DNA of 17,792 nt from an uncultured Bacilli bacterium (GTDB taxonomy: Bacteria > Bacillota_I > Bacilli_A > RF39 > UBA660). Position numbers and translations under genes: made by a program. Under the pieces are notes generated by a model. It did no database searches, was not told the origin of the DNA, and worked only from the letters and a program-made list of their open reading frames with translations. Location of the stretch: positions 1 to 17,792 of the forward strand of contig CALVUU010000023.1 in assembly GCA_944363655.1 (NCBI GenBank), read 5' to 3'. Within the stretch, counting starts at the first letter, position 1. Every line of letters starts with the position of its first letter. Positions 11,055 through 17,680 of the stretch are shown here, in pieces.

Positions 11055-11704
11055 TGGATAATGTTTTAGAAAGTGTAATTAAAAGTAGTGCAGGGCTCAT
11101 TTGGAAAATATCTAAAATGTTTTATGGCGTAGAAAAAGCTGATTTATATCAAGCAGGTGTTCTTGGTGTCATAAAAGCTTATAATAATTATCAAAGTGAT
11201 GGTGATACTAAGTTTAGCACTTATGCTTATAAATATATTTATGGAGAAATGTACGCTGTTGCTTCATCTAAAAGTATAAAAATAAGTAAAGATATTTTAA
11301 AACTTGGTAAAATGATTGAACATGGACGTAATATATTAGCCCAAAAATTATTACGTACTCCATCAAATAAAGAACTTGCTGCATTCTTAGAAATAGAAGA
11401 GGACAAAATAGAACAAGCTTTATTTTGGGCAAGTAGTATAATATCAATTGATAATGATACCGATGATGAAAGAAGCCTACATGAAACTATTGCTTTAGAA
11501 GAGAGTATAACCCAAGATGAAAAAATGTTATTAAATGATTCTCTTGATACTCTAAATCCTTTAGAAAAAGATATTATAAGTGCTCGTTATTATGAGGATT
11601 TAACCCAAAGTGAAACAGCTAGAAAATTAGGAATTACCCAAGTTATGGTATCTAGATATGAAAGTAAAAGTTTAGCTAAAATGCGAAAGTTTATGTATAT
11701 GTAA
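11054..11704 (+). CDS. sigF: Forespore RNA polymerase sigma factor (SigF-type, SigF/SigG family)
   Basis: Sigma region 2 is visible (DLYQAGVLGVIKAYNNY and FSTYAYKYIYGEM, about residues 31-70), then region 3 (KISKDILKLGKMIEHGRNIL, about 75-150), and region 4 with the helix-turn-helix QSETARKLGITQVMVSRYE (about 190-208). Compared with Bacillus SigF (255 residues) this 216-residue protein lacks roughly 30 N-terminal residues, including the EGDxxA segment; the strong ribosome binding site GAGGTGG at 11043-11049 and the TAATG overlap with spoIIAA make the start reliable. SigF is chosen over SigG because of the spoIIAA neighbour and following spoVA genes, though the two are close relatives. The anti-sigma gene spoIIAB, normally between spoIIAA and sigF, is absent here. 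Confidence 0.88.
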   Translation: MDNVLESVIKSSAGLIWKISKMFYGVEKADLYQAGVLGVIKAYNNYQSDGDTKFSTYAYKYIYGEMYAVASSKSIKISKDILKLGKMIEHGRNILAQKLLRTPSNKELAAFLEIEEDKIEQALFWASSIISIDNDTDDERSLHETIALEESITQDEKMLLNDSLDTLNPLEKDIISARYYEDLTQSETARKLGITQVMVSRYESKSLAKMRKFMYM

Positions 11705-11711
11705 TTATTTT

Positions 11712-11731
11712 CCTAACATACTAATGTTAGG
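11712..11731 (+). promoter_or_regulatory. Hairpin overlapping the spoVAC ribosome binding site
   Basis: CCTAACAT at 11712-11719 and ATGTTAGG at 11724-11731 form a perfect 8-bp stem with a four-base loop. The descending arm includes the first bases of the AGGTGAT ribosome binding site (11729-11735) of the spoVAC start at 11739. There is no T-run, so it is not a terminator. It could lower or delay translation of spoVAC relative to sigF. Confidence 0.55.
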
Positions 11732-11738
11732 TGATCAT

Positions 11739-12176
11739 ATGAATAAAGAAGAATATAAGAAGTTAGTTGATAAGCATACTCCTAAAGAACCTAAGTTACG
11801 TAATATTGGAGTTGCTTTTTTAGTGGGAGGCATTATTGGTTTTATCGGTGAATTTTTAATATTTATATTAACTGAATCCTTTGGTATGTCCCAAAGTACT
11901 GCTGGTATTTGGGCGTGTCTTATTGTTATTGGGACTGCTAGTTTACTTACCGCTTTTGGTTTTTTTGATAATTGGGTAACTAAATGTAAGTGTGGACTAA
12001 TTATACCTACAACGGGTTTTGCTCATAGTGTAACCAGTAGTGCACTTGATTATAAAAAAGATGGACTAATAACTGGGCTTGGATCTAACTTTTTTAAACT
12101 TGCGGGATCTGTAATTTTATATGGTGTCATTTCTGCATTTATATTAGTGATTGTGCGGGTGGTTATCAGTGGCTAG
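11739..12176 (+). CDS. spoVAC: Stage V sporulation protein SpoVAC
   Basis: SpoVAC is part of the SpoVA complex that carries dipicolinic acid across the inner forespore membrane and has mechanosensitive-channel properties in Bacillus. The 145-residue protein has an N-terminal cytoplasmic segment (YKKLVDKHTPKEP), TM segments at about 23-48, 55-78 and 115-140, and the family's CGLIIPTTGFAHSVTSSALDYKKDG core with a conserved PTTGFAHS motif. The start at 11739 follows AGGTGATCAT; an in-frame ATG at 11724 lies within the hairpin and lacks a ribosome binding site. It overlaps spoVAD by eight bases. Confidence 0.93.
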   Translation: MNKEEYKKLVDKHTPKEPKLRNIGVAFLVGGIIGFIGEFLIFILTESFGMSQSTAGIWACLIVIGTASLLTAFGFFDNWVTKCKCGLIIPTTGFAHSVTSSALDYKKDGLITGLGSNFFKLAGSVILYGVISAFILVIVRVVISG

Positions 12177-13143
12177 TACGAAATATAAAAATGTTTATTT
12201 GAGTGATTTTGTTACTTTAGTAGGACCTTTAGAAAGAGAAAGTCATTTAAAAAAATATAATTTAGAAATGCTTGATTATTACTATGGTGAAAAAACCTTT
12301 GAACAAGCAGAGATAAAAATGCAAAAATCAGTAATTGATCTTTTGCTTCAAAAAAATTGTTTAAAAAATTCGGATGTTTCTTTATTAGTCGGGGGAGACT
12401 TAACTAACCAAATTGCTATAACTAGTTATAGCGCCAAAAACTATAATTTTCCCTTTCTTGGAGTATATTCGGCATGTGCAACATTCGTTGAAAGTTTAAT
12501 TGTTGCCAGTAACTTTGTTGAACATTCTAATTTTAAAAAAGTTATTGGTGTTACTAGTTCGCATAATTTAACAGCTGAAAAGCAATTTCGTTATCCAATT
12601 GAATATGGTGCACCTAGACCACATACTGCAACATTTACCACCACTGGAGCTATTGCCACTCTTATAAGTAAAAAGCCTAGTAAGATAAAAATAGAATCAT
12701 CAACTATTGGAACCCCAGTAGATATGGGGATTAGTGATGCCAACAATATGGGAGCCGTAATGGCACCCTCAGCTGCATCAACTCTTATGATGCACTTAAC
12801 GGAATTAAAAAGAGATGTTTCTTATTATGATTTAATACTTACTGGGGACTTAGGTTGTGTTGGTGCCAAAATTTTAGAAGATTATTTAAAGACTAATTAT
12901 AATATTAAGATGAAAAAATATTTAGATGCCGGTTGTGAACTTTTTTTAGATAGTCAAGAAACTTATGCCGGAGGAAGTGGACCTGCTTGTCTTCCGTTAG
13001 TTTTATTTAATAAAATTTTAACTACCAAAAAATATAAAAAGATTTTAATAATTGCAACTGGAGCGCTACATTCCGTTGCTCTAGTTAATCAAGCAAAACC
13101 GATACCAGCCATAGCTCATGCTCTTAGTTTGGAGGTGGAATAG
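12169..13143 (+). CDS. spoVAD: Stage V sporulation protein SpoVAD
   Basis: SpoVAD is the dipicolinic-acid-binding, membrane-associated component of the SpoVA complex and has a thiolase-like fold. Recognisable segments are GPLERE near the N-terminus, LLVGGDLTNQIAITSYSAK, GVYSACATFVES with C103, TSSHNLTAEKQFRYP, the PRPHTATFTTTGAIA stretch and the C-terminal YAGGSGPAC and ATGALHS motifs. The length of 324 residues is close to the usual 335-340. GTG at 12169 is preferred because GGGTGG lies six bases upstream; a TTG at 12151 is also in frame but would have no ribosome binding site. Its gene overlaps spoVAC and directly abuts spoVAE. Confidence 0.95.
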   Translation: MASTKYKNVYLSDFVTLVGPLERESHLKKYNLEMLDYYYGEKTFEQAEIKMQKSVIDLLLQKNCLKNSDVSLLVGGDLTNQIAITSYSAKNYNFPFLGVYSACATFVESLIVASNFVEHSNFKKVIGVTSSHNLTAEKQFRYPIEYGAPRPHTATFTTTGAIATLISKKPSKIKIESSTIGTPVDMGISDANNMGAVMAPSAASTLMMHLTELKRDVSYYDLILTGDLGCVGAKILEDYLKTNYNIKMKKYLDAGCELFLDSQETYAGGSGPACLPLVLFNKILTTKKYKKILIIATGALHSVALVNQAKPIPAIAHALSLEVE

Positions 13144-13494
13144 ATGAATTTTTTATATGCTTTTTTATTCGCAGGCTTTGCTTGTGCTATTGCCCAAATA
13201 ATTTTGGATAATACCAAACTTACTCCCGGACATATAACAAGCATTTATACAGCAGTTGGAGCATTCCTTTCTTTTTTAGGTATCTATGATAATCTAATTT
13301 CTAAATTCGGAGCAGGTGCCACAACTCTTATTTCTAATTTTGGACACATGTTATATTCTGCTGCTATCCAGGGATATAATGAAGAAGGGTTCTTAGGAAT
13401 ATTTACTAATATGCTAACAAAATCATCAGCAGCTATTACTGGGGCTATTGTTTTTGCTTTCCTTATAGCTTTAGTATTTAAACCAAAAGATTAA
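13144..13494 (+). CDS. spoVAE: Stage V sporulation protein SpoVAE
   Basis: SpoVAE is the small polytopic membrane partner of SpoVAC and SpoVAD. The 116 residues contain the family features: an N-terminal TM helix with GFACAIAQIILDNTKLTPGH, the loop KFGAGATTLISNFGH, and a C-terminal hydrophobic segment after AITGAIVFAFLIALVF ending in a short basic tail. It starts at the base after the spoVAD stop codon; its ribosome binding site GGAGGTGG lies inside spoVAD at 13131-13138. The operon has AC-AD-AE only, without spoVAA, spoVAB or spoVAF; the core trio is common outside Bacillus. Confidence 0.93.
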   Translation: MNFLYAFLFAGFACAIAQIILDNTKLTPGHITSIYTAVGAFLSFLGIYDNLISKFGAGATTLISNFGHMLYSAAIQGYNEEGFLGIFTNMLTKSSAAITGAIVFAFLIALVFKPKD

Positions 13495-13498
13495 CAAA

Positions 13499-13510
13499 AC
13501 AAACGTTTGT
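13499..13510. promoter_or_regulatory. 12-bp perfect palindrome upstream of the recA promoter
   Basis: ACAAACGTTTGT reads the same on both strands and ends ten bases before the recA -35 hexamer. It does not match the Bacillus LexA box (GAAC-N4-GTTC), because the half-sites AAAC and GTTT touch with no spacer. It could be an operator for a diverged LexA or another regulator. Confidence 0.35.
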
Positions 13511-13519
13511 AATTTCTTG

Positions 13520-13548
13520 TTGACTTTTAATAGAAAGTATATTAAAAT
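13520..13548 (+). promoter_or_regulatory. Sigma-A-type promoter for recA
   Basis: TTGACT at 13520-13525 and TAAAAT at 13543-13548 are separated by 17 bases. The leader is about 30 bases long and ends in AGGAGG at 13576-13581, a near-perfect ribosome binding site. Confidence 0.8.
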
Positions 13549-13586
13549 TAATTTGTATCAGGGTAAAAAAATATTAGGAGGAAACA

Positions 13587-14621
13587 ATGAAATCAACTAA
13601 AGAAGAAAAGAATAAAGATAAAGCATTAGAGCAAGTCCTAGCTGATATTGAAAAACAATTTGGGGCTGGAGCGATAATGAAATTAGGGGATAATGAACAT
13701 ATTGAAGTTGATGTGGTATCTAGTGGTTCTATTGCAATTGATGTTGCTTTAGGTGTTGGAGGTTATCCAAAGGGACGAATTATTGAAATATATGGACCTG
13801 AATCTAGTGGTAAAACAACAGTTGCATTGCAAGCCATTGCTGAAGTGCAAAAGGCTGGGGGAAGAGCAGCATTTATCGATGCGGAACATGCTCTTGATCC
13901 TGTATATGCTAAAAAACTTGGAGTAGATATTAATGAATTGTTGCTAAGTCAACCAGACACCGGCGAACAAGCCTTAGAAATTTGTGATGCTTTAGTTAAG
14001 AGTGAGGCAGTAAATATTATTGTTATCGATTCTGTTGCAGCTTTAGTTCCGCAAGCCGAAATCGATGGTGAAATGGGAGATTCTCATGTCGGTTTGCAAG
14101 CTCGTCTTATGTCTCAAGCCTTAAGAAAACTCTCAGGCACGATGAATAAAACGAAAACAACAGCAATATTTATTAACCAACTTCGGGAAAAAGTAGGAGT
14201 AATGTTTGGTAATCCTGAAACTACTCCTGGTGGTAGAGCCTTAAAATTTTATTCGACAATTCGCCTTGATGTCAGACGTGGTGAACAAATAAAAGTAGGG
14301 GATCAAATTGTTGGTAATAAAACTAATATTAAAGTAGTAAAAAATAAAGTTGCACCGCCATTTAAAACAGCAACAGTTGATATCATGTATGGTGAAGGAA
14401 TATCTAAAGAAGGCGAAATAATCGATCTTGCAAGTGACTTAGCCATTGTTGATAAATCAGGAGCTTGGTATTCCTATAATGGCGAAAAAATTGGACAAGG
14501 AAAAGAAAATGTTAAAACATACTTAAAAGATAATCCAGCTATTCGTGATGAAATAGAAGAAAAAATTCGGGAACATTATGGTTTTTTCAAAAAAAAGGAA
14601 AAGACGGAAAAGAAAGATTAG
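13587..14621 (+). CDS. recA: Recombinase RecA
   Basis: RecA forms filaments on single-stranded DNA, carries out strand exchange and triggers LexA cleavage. The 344-residue length is standard. Features: an N-terminal helix ([20 protein letters not shown]), Walker A GPESSGKT (70-77), the [10 protein letters not shown] segment, Walker [16 protein letters not shown]-binding loop L1 ([10 protein letters not shown]), QALRKLSG, loop L2 ([17 protein letters not shown]) and a charged C-terminal tail ([15 protein letters not shown]). It is a single-gene unit with its own promoter and terminator. There is no intein or frameshift. Confidence 0.99.
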   Translation: MKSTKEEKNKDKALEQVLADIEKQFGAGAIMKLGDNEHIEVDVVSSGSIAIDVALGVGGYPKGRIIEIYGPESSGKTTVALQAIAEVQKAGGRAAFIDAEHALDPVYAKKLGVDINELLLSQPDTGEQALEICDALVKSEAVNIIVIDSVAALVPQAEIDGEMGDSHVGLQARLMSQALRKLSGTMNKTKTTAIFINQLREKVGVMFGNPETTPGGRALKFYSTIRLDVRRGEQIKVGDQIVGNKTNIKVVKNKVAPPFKTATVDIMYGEGISKEGEIIDLASDLAIVDKSGAWYSYNGEKIGQGKENVKTYLKDNPAIRDEIEEKIREHYGFFKKKEKTEKKD

Positions 14622-14630
14622 AAACGTCAT

Positions 14631-14663
14631 AAAAAAGTCAAAATATTTAAATTTGACTTTTTT
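14631..14663 (+). terminator. Rho-independent terminator after recA
   Basis: AAAAAAGTCAAA at 14631-14642 pairs with TTTGACTTTTTT at 14652-14663 around a nine-base loop. The A/T symmetry means it could work in both directions. Confidence 0.85.
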
Positions 14664-14677
14664 ATTTTAAAAAGAAA

Positions 14678-14706
14678 TTGACTTTATGAAGATATTATTT
14701 TAAAAT
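14678..14706 (+). promoter_or_regulatory. Sigma-A-type promoter for the glycine-rich protein operon
   Basis: TTGACT at 14678-14683 and TAAAAT at 14701-14706 have a 17-base spacer, the same hexamers and spacing as the recA promoter, with an unrelated spacer sequence. Confidence 0.75.
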
Positions 14707-14730
14707 GTTTATAGGATAGGTAAGAGGCAT

Positions 14731-16731
14731 ATGAAAAAATTAGCACAATTAAAAGAATTGTTTAATAAAGATATAACTAATACCTTAAATAAACATAAAA
14801 TACCTCTAATTGCAGGATTAGTTGTATTTCTTTTGGCGTGTATTGGAATTTTTATAACATATGCTTATTATCAAGTTACCGATATTACTCCAATTATCGG
14901 TGGTTCTACTGGTGATATTGCAGACTTAGAAGTCAGAGTTATGGCAGAAGAACGCGATACCAACGGCAACGGCTTAGGTTCATATGCCCTTTATCCTTAT
15001 ATACCTGAGGCTGGTTATGCTTATAATGAAGGTAAGAGTTATTGTACTAACGGTTCAACAATAAATTATAATCCTGCAACCTTTGATGCTGATATCACCG
15101 CTTATGGTCATGATGTTTGTTATCTATACTTTGATTCAACAGCTAATCTTGATTTAACTTTGAATGTCTATGCTCAAAATATTGATTCTGATGGTAATGG
15201 TATTGAAGGTGAATATACTAAATTAGAAACAACTGCCTTACCAAGCATTGGTTATGTGCTTAATACCGAAAAGAGTAGTTGTGAAAATGGTTCATCTTTA
15301 AGTTATAGTGATGAAGAAAACATGTTTACCGTTGATGCCACTGGTAAAGATGTATGTACTGCTTATATGGATGCAATAGATGTTGACATTCAACTTAAAT
15401 TATTTATTCAAGCTAAAGCTGGTTCGTCGACCTATTATGAATCTGATACAATTCCATCAAACGTTTATTACGAATTAGGTAGCGATTCAGCTTGTACTGG
15501 GTCTGCAAATGCCGATGCCTTATCTATTCAAAATCAAAAAGTAGTTATTGCAGCTGCTAGCAGAACAAGCTGTGTTGCTTATCTAGATGTAACAAGTGGG
15601 CCAATTATTGAAAGTATGAATGTCGAATTGGATGGAACAACAGCTAATATTACGCTTTCAAATAGTAACATAGGTACTTCACCAACAACATATTACTATA
15701 GTAGTAATGGCGGAGAATCTTGGGATTCGGCTACAACTAATACATATTCTTATAGTAATATTGGTAATGGTACTACTAAATTCATGGCTTATACAACCGA
15801 TGCTAGTGGTAAAACATCCGCTATCCTTGAAACTAATGAATATATTTTAAATGGTATATATGATTATAGCAATGCAGTTCAAACTGTTACAGTTGAAAAA
15901 AGTGGCTATTATTATTTACAAGTATGGGGAGCTCAAGGTGGAACATATAATGCGACATATGCTCCTGGGGGTCTAGGAGGTTATTCCAAAGGCTATGTTC
16001 ACTTAAATGCTGGCGATACTTTATATGTTCATACTGGTGGGCAAGGAAGTTATGGAACGACTAATAGTACAACTGCCGTATCTGGTGGAGGTACTAATGG
16101 TGGTGGAAATGCCGGCTATCGCGGTGGCGGTGGCGGTGGCGGAACTGATATCCGTATTAACCAAGATGATTTACTTGCTCGTGTAATCGTTGCTGGTGGT
16201 GGCGGTGGATCATTCTACAAATCTTCATCAATAAAAGCTGTCGGTGGAGCTGGCGGTGGAACATCTGGAGTCGACGGTGGCTATCACAGTTCATCATATG
16301 CTTATTATAATGGAAAAGGTGGAACTCAAACCGCTGGTGGAGCTGGCGGTACTGCCGAAGTAACCGAATATTATGGTCAAGCTGGATCATTTGGTGTAGG
16401 CGGAAACACTGGTAATAGATTCCAAAGTACGTCGATTTACTCTAATGGGGCTGGCGGCGGCGGTTGGTATGGCGGCGGCGGTTCAGGTCACTATAATGGT
16501 AGTTCTAATACTAGATATACCGGCGGCGGCGGTGGTTCAGGTTATATCTATACTGAATCAACCGCAATAAATTATCCAGAAGGTTGTCTTTTAAACAGTA
16601 ATTATTATTTAACTAGTGCAAGTACACATGCTGGTAACACTTCGTTTATTTCCCCAACAGGAACCGCGGAAACCGGACATGCTGGTAACGGTTATGCTAA
16701 AATTACCTACATTGGTGAAACCTTGTCCTAG
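14731..16731 (+). CDS. Membrane-anchored surface protein with cysteine-pair modules and a glycine-rich domain
   Basis: The 666-residue protein has a cytoplasmic basic N-terminus, one TM segment at about 26-47 (LIAGLVVFLLACIGIFITYA) and a large extracellular part. Residues about 66-292 hold three related modules, each with two cysteines about 25 apart: C105/C130, C184/C209 and C255/C281, with C(T/E)NGS after the first cysteine in the first two. A beta-rich linker (about 293-370) follows. Residues about 377-666 match the bacterial glycine-rich family (GYYYLQVWGAQGG, then many GGGG runs), thought to fold into packed polyglycine helices as in the ALK receptor ectodomain. A role in adhesion or surface structure is inferred. 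There is no sortase motif. Glycine codons raise local GC above the neighbours. The ribosome binding site is AAGAGG, with short spacing. Confidence 0.85.
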   Translation: MKKLAQLKELFNKDITNTLNKHKIPLIAGLVVFLLACIGIFITYAYYQVTDITPIIGGSTGDIADLEVRVMAEERDTNGNGLGSYALYPYIPEAGYAYNEGKSYCTNGSTINYNPATFDADITAYGHDVCYLYFDSTANLDLTLNVYAQNIDSDGNGIEGEYTKLETTALPSIGYVLNTEKSSCENGSSLSYSDEENMFTVDATGKDVCTAYMDAIDVDIQLKLFIQAKAGSSTYYESDTIPSNVYYELGSDSACTGSANADALSIQNQKVVIAAASRTSCVAYLDVTSGPIIESMNVELDGTTANITLSNSNIGTSPTTYYYSSNGGESWDSATTNTYSYSNIGNGTTKFMAYTTDASGKTSAILETNEYILNGIYDYSNAVQTVTVEKSGYYYLQVWGAQGGTYNATYAPGGLGGYSKGYVHLNAGDTLYVHTGGQGSYGTTNSTTAVSGGGTNGGGNAGYRGGGGGGGTDIRINQDDLLARVIVAGGGGGSFYKSSSIKAVGGAGGGTSGVDGGYHSSSYAYYNGKGGTQTAGGAGGTAEVTEYYGQAGSFGVGGNTGNRFQSTSIYSNGAGGGGWYGGGGSGHYNGSSNTRYTGGGGGSGYIYTESTAINYPEGCLLNSNYYLTSASTHAGNTSFISPTGTAETGHAGNGYAKITYIGETLS

Positions 16732-16739
16732 GAGTTATT

Positions 16740-17012
16740 ATGAACTGTACAAGATGTGGAAAACCACTACCAAATCGTGGTGTAACCTGCAAGTTCTGTG
16801 GAACTTTAATGGATCAAGAACAAATAGATTATCAACGTAAAATGAATGATAAACATAATGAACGTATTGAACTATTAAGTGAAAAATACGGTAGAGAAAA
16901 TAATATAGAATATCGCAAACCTAAGGAAAATAAAGTCTTAGGTCTTGCGATTATTATAATTGTACTTTTATTTTTAATTATATTAACCATACTAATTAAT
17001 GTAATTAGATAA
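16740..17012 (+). CDS. Small zinc-ribbon, tail-anchored membrane protein
   Basis: The 90-residue protein begins with a zinc ribbon made of two CxxC knuckles (C3/C6 and C17/C20), the pattern of the zinc_ribbon_2 family. A charged helical middle (about 25-65, QEQIDYQRKMNDKHNERIEL) follows, and a single hydrophobic segment at about 66-88 close to the C-terminus. The zinc domain should therefore sit in the cytoplasm with the tail in the membrane. Function is unknown. The ribosome binding site AGGAG at 16730-16734 overlaps the stop codon of the glycine-rich protein gene, so the two are probably cotranscribed. Confidence 0.85.
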   Translation: MNCTRCGKPLPNRGVTCKFCGTLMDQEQIDYQRKMNDKHNERIELLSEKYGRENNIEYRKPKENKVLGLAIIIIVLLFLIILTILINVIR

Positions 17013-17023
17013 AAGGTGATAAT

Positions 17024-17536
17024 ATGTTATTTATATGTATTAAAATTTTTTTAGCAAGAATAGTAGATGTAAGTCTAGGTACAGTAAGAACTGTCCTAGT
17101 AGTAAAGGGGAAAAACTTTACACCTGCTATTGTTGCTTTTTTTGAAGTCTTAATTTGGTTCTATGCGGCTCGTGAAGCTTTAAATACAGAAATTAATTCC
17201 ATACTAATTCCTATATTTTATGCCGGAGGTTATGCAGCAGGAACATACTTTGGAACATTTATATCTACGCATTTTTTTGAAAGCCTTATCGGCGTTCAAG
17301 TTATAACCAATACTTCGCTTGAATCTAAAATGTTAAAAGAAATTCGATCCTCCGGCTTCGGAGCATCTGTTATTGATTTAAAAAATACCCATGAAAAAAC
17401 TAAAAAAAATATGTTAATAATTCATCTTAATAAAAGTAAATTAAAAAAACTAACCAAAATTATTCGTCGTAATGATCCTGATGCATTTGTAGTAATAAGC
17501 GAAAATAAATATATCCAAAATGGTTTGATAAAATAA
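17024..17536 (+). CDS. DUF5698/DUF2179 membrane protein (YebE-like, UPF0316)
   Basis: The 170-residue protein has an N-terminal membrane domain of about three TM helices (about 1-92) with family features RIVDVSLGTVRTVLVVKG and EVLIWFYAAREAL, followed by a cytoplasmic domain (about 93-165) of the DUF2179 type, as also found at the C-terminus of YitT proteins. Function is unknown for the family. The ribosome binding site AAAGGTGATA and 11-base gap suggest cotranscription with the zinc-ribbon gene. Confidence 0.88.
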   Translation: MLFICIKIFLARIVDVSLGTVRTVLVVKGKNFTPAIVAFFEVLIWFYAAREALNTEINSILIPIFYAGGYAAGTYFGTFISTHFFESLIGVQVITNTSLESKMLKEIRSSGFGASVIDLKNTHEKTKKNMLIIHLNKSKLKKLTKIIRRNDPDAFVVISENKYIQNGLIK

Positions 17537-17579
17537 GGCATACCTCGACAAAACTAGACAAAATCTCCTATGGACTAGA

Positions 17580-17607
17580 GGTTAATTATGTGTTAGCATA
17601 ATTAACC
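17580..17607. promoter_or_regulatory. Perfect 11-bp inverted repeat
   Basis: GGTTAATTATG at 17580-17590 and CATAATTAACC at 17597-17607 pair perfectly around a six-base loop. No T-run follows, so a simple terminator is unlikely. It could be an operator or leader structure for the gene starting at 17681. Confidence 0.5.
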
Positions 17608-17611
17608 AAGG

Positions 17612-17651
17612 AAAAAATTACTAATAAAAACCTAGGTAATTAGTATTTTTC
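17612..17651. terminator. Probable weak, possibly bidirectional terminator
   Basis: TACTAAT at 17619-17625 pairs with ATTAGTA at 17639-17645, and the stem extends through A/T pairs (17613-17617 with 17646-17650) past one bulged T. The loop contains the palindrome ACCTAGGT. The right arm ends in TTTTT and the left arm begins with an A-run. It probably ends the 14731-17536 operon. The 11-base TTACTAATAAA recurs at 17618 and 17652. Confidence 0.4.
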
Positions 17652-17680
17652 TTACTAATAAATTAAAGGAGGGATTTTGA

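Noticed and set aside
11054..11704. Reading the sigma factor as SigG
   Set aside because: SigG is a close relative and cannot be fully excluded, but the spoIIAA overlap upstream and spoVA genes downstream match the sigF locus.
16157..16840. Minus-strand frame at 16157-16390 and plus-strand frame at 16616-16840 in the glycine-rich gene region
   Set aside because: Both arise from the repetitive glycine codons or overlap two better-supported genes. Their composition (His/Gln/Arg-rich) is typical of antisense or shifted glycine repeats.
17537..17680. tRNA gene in the final intergenic region
   Set aside because: The inverted repeats do not fold into a cloverleaf, and no TTCGA-type T-loop or acceptor stem pairing is seen.
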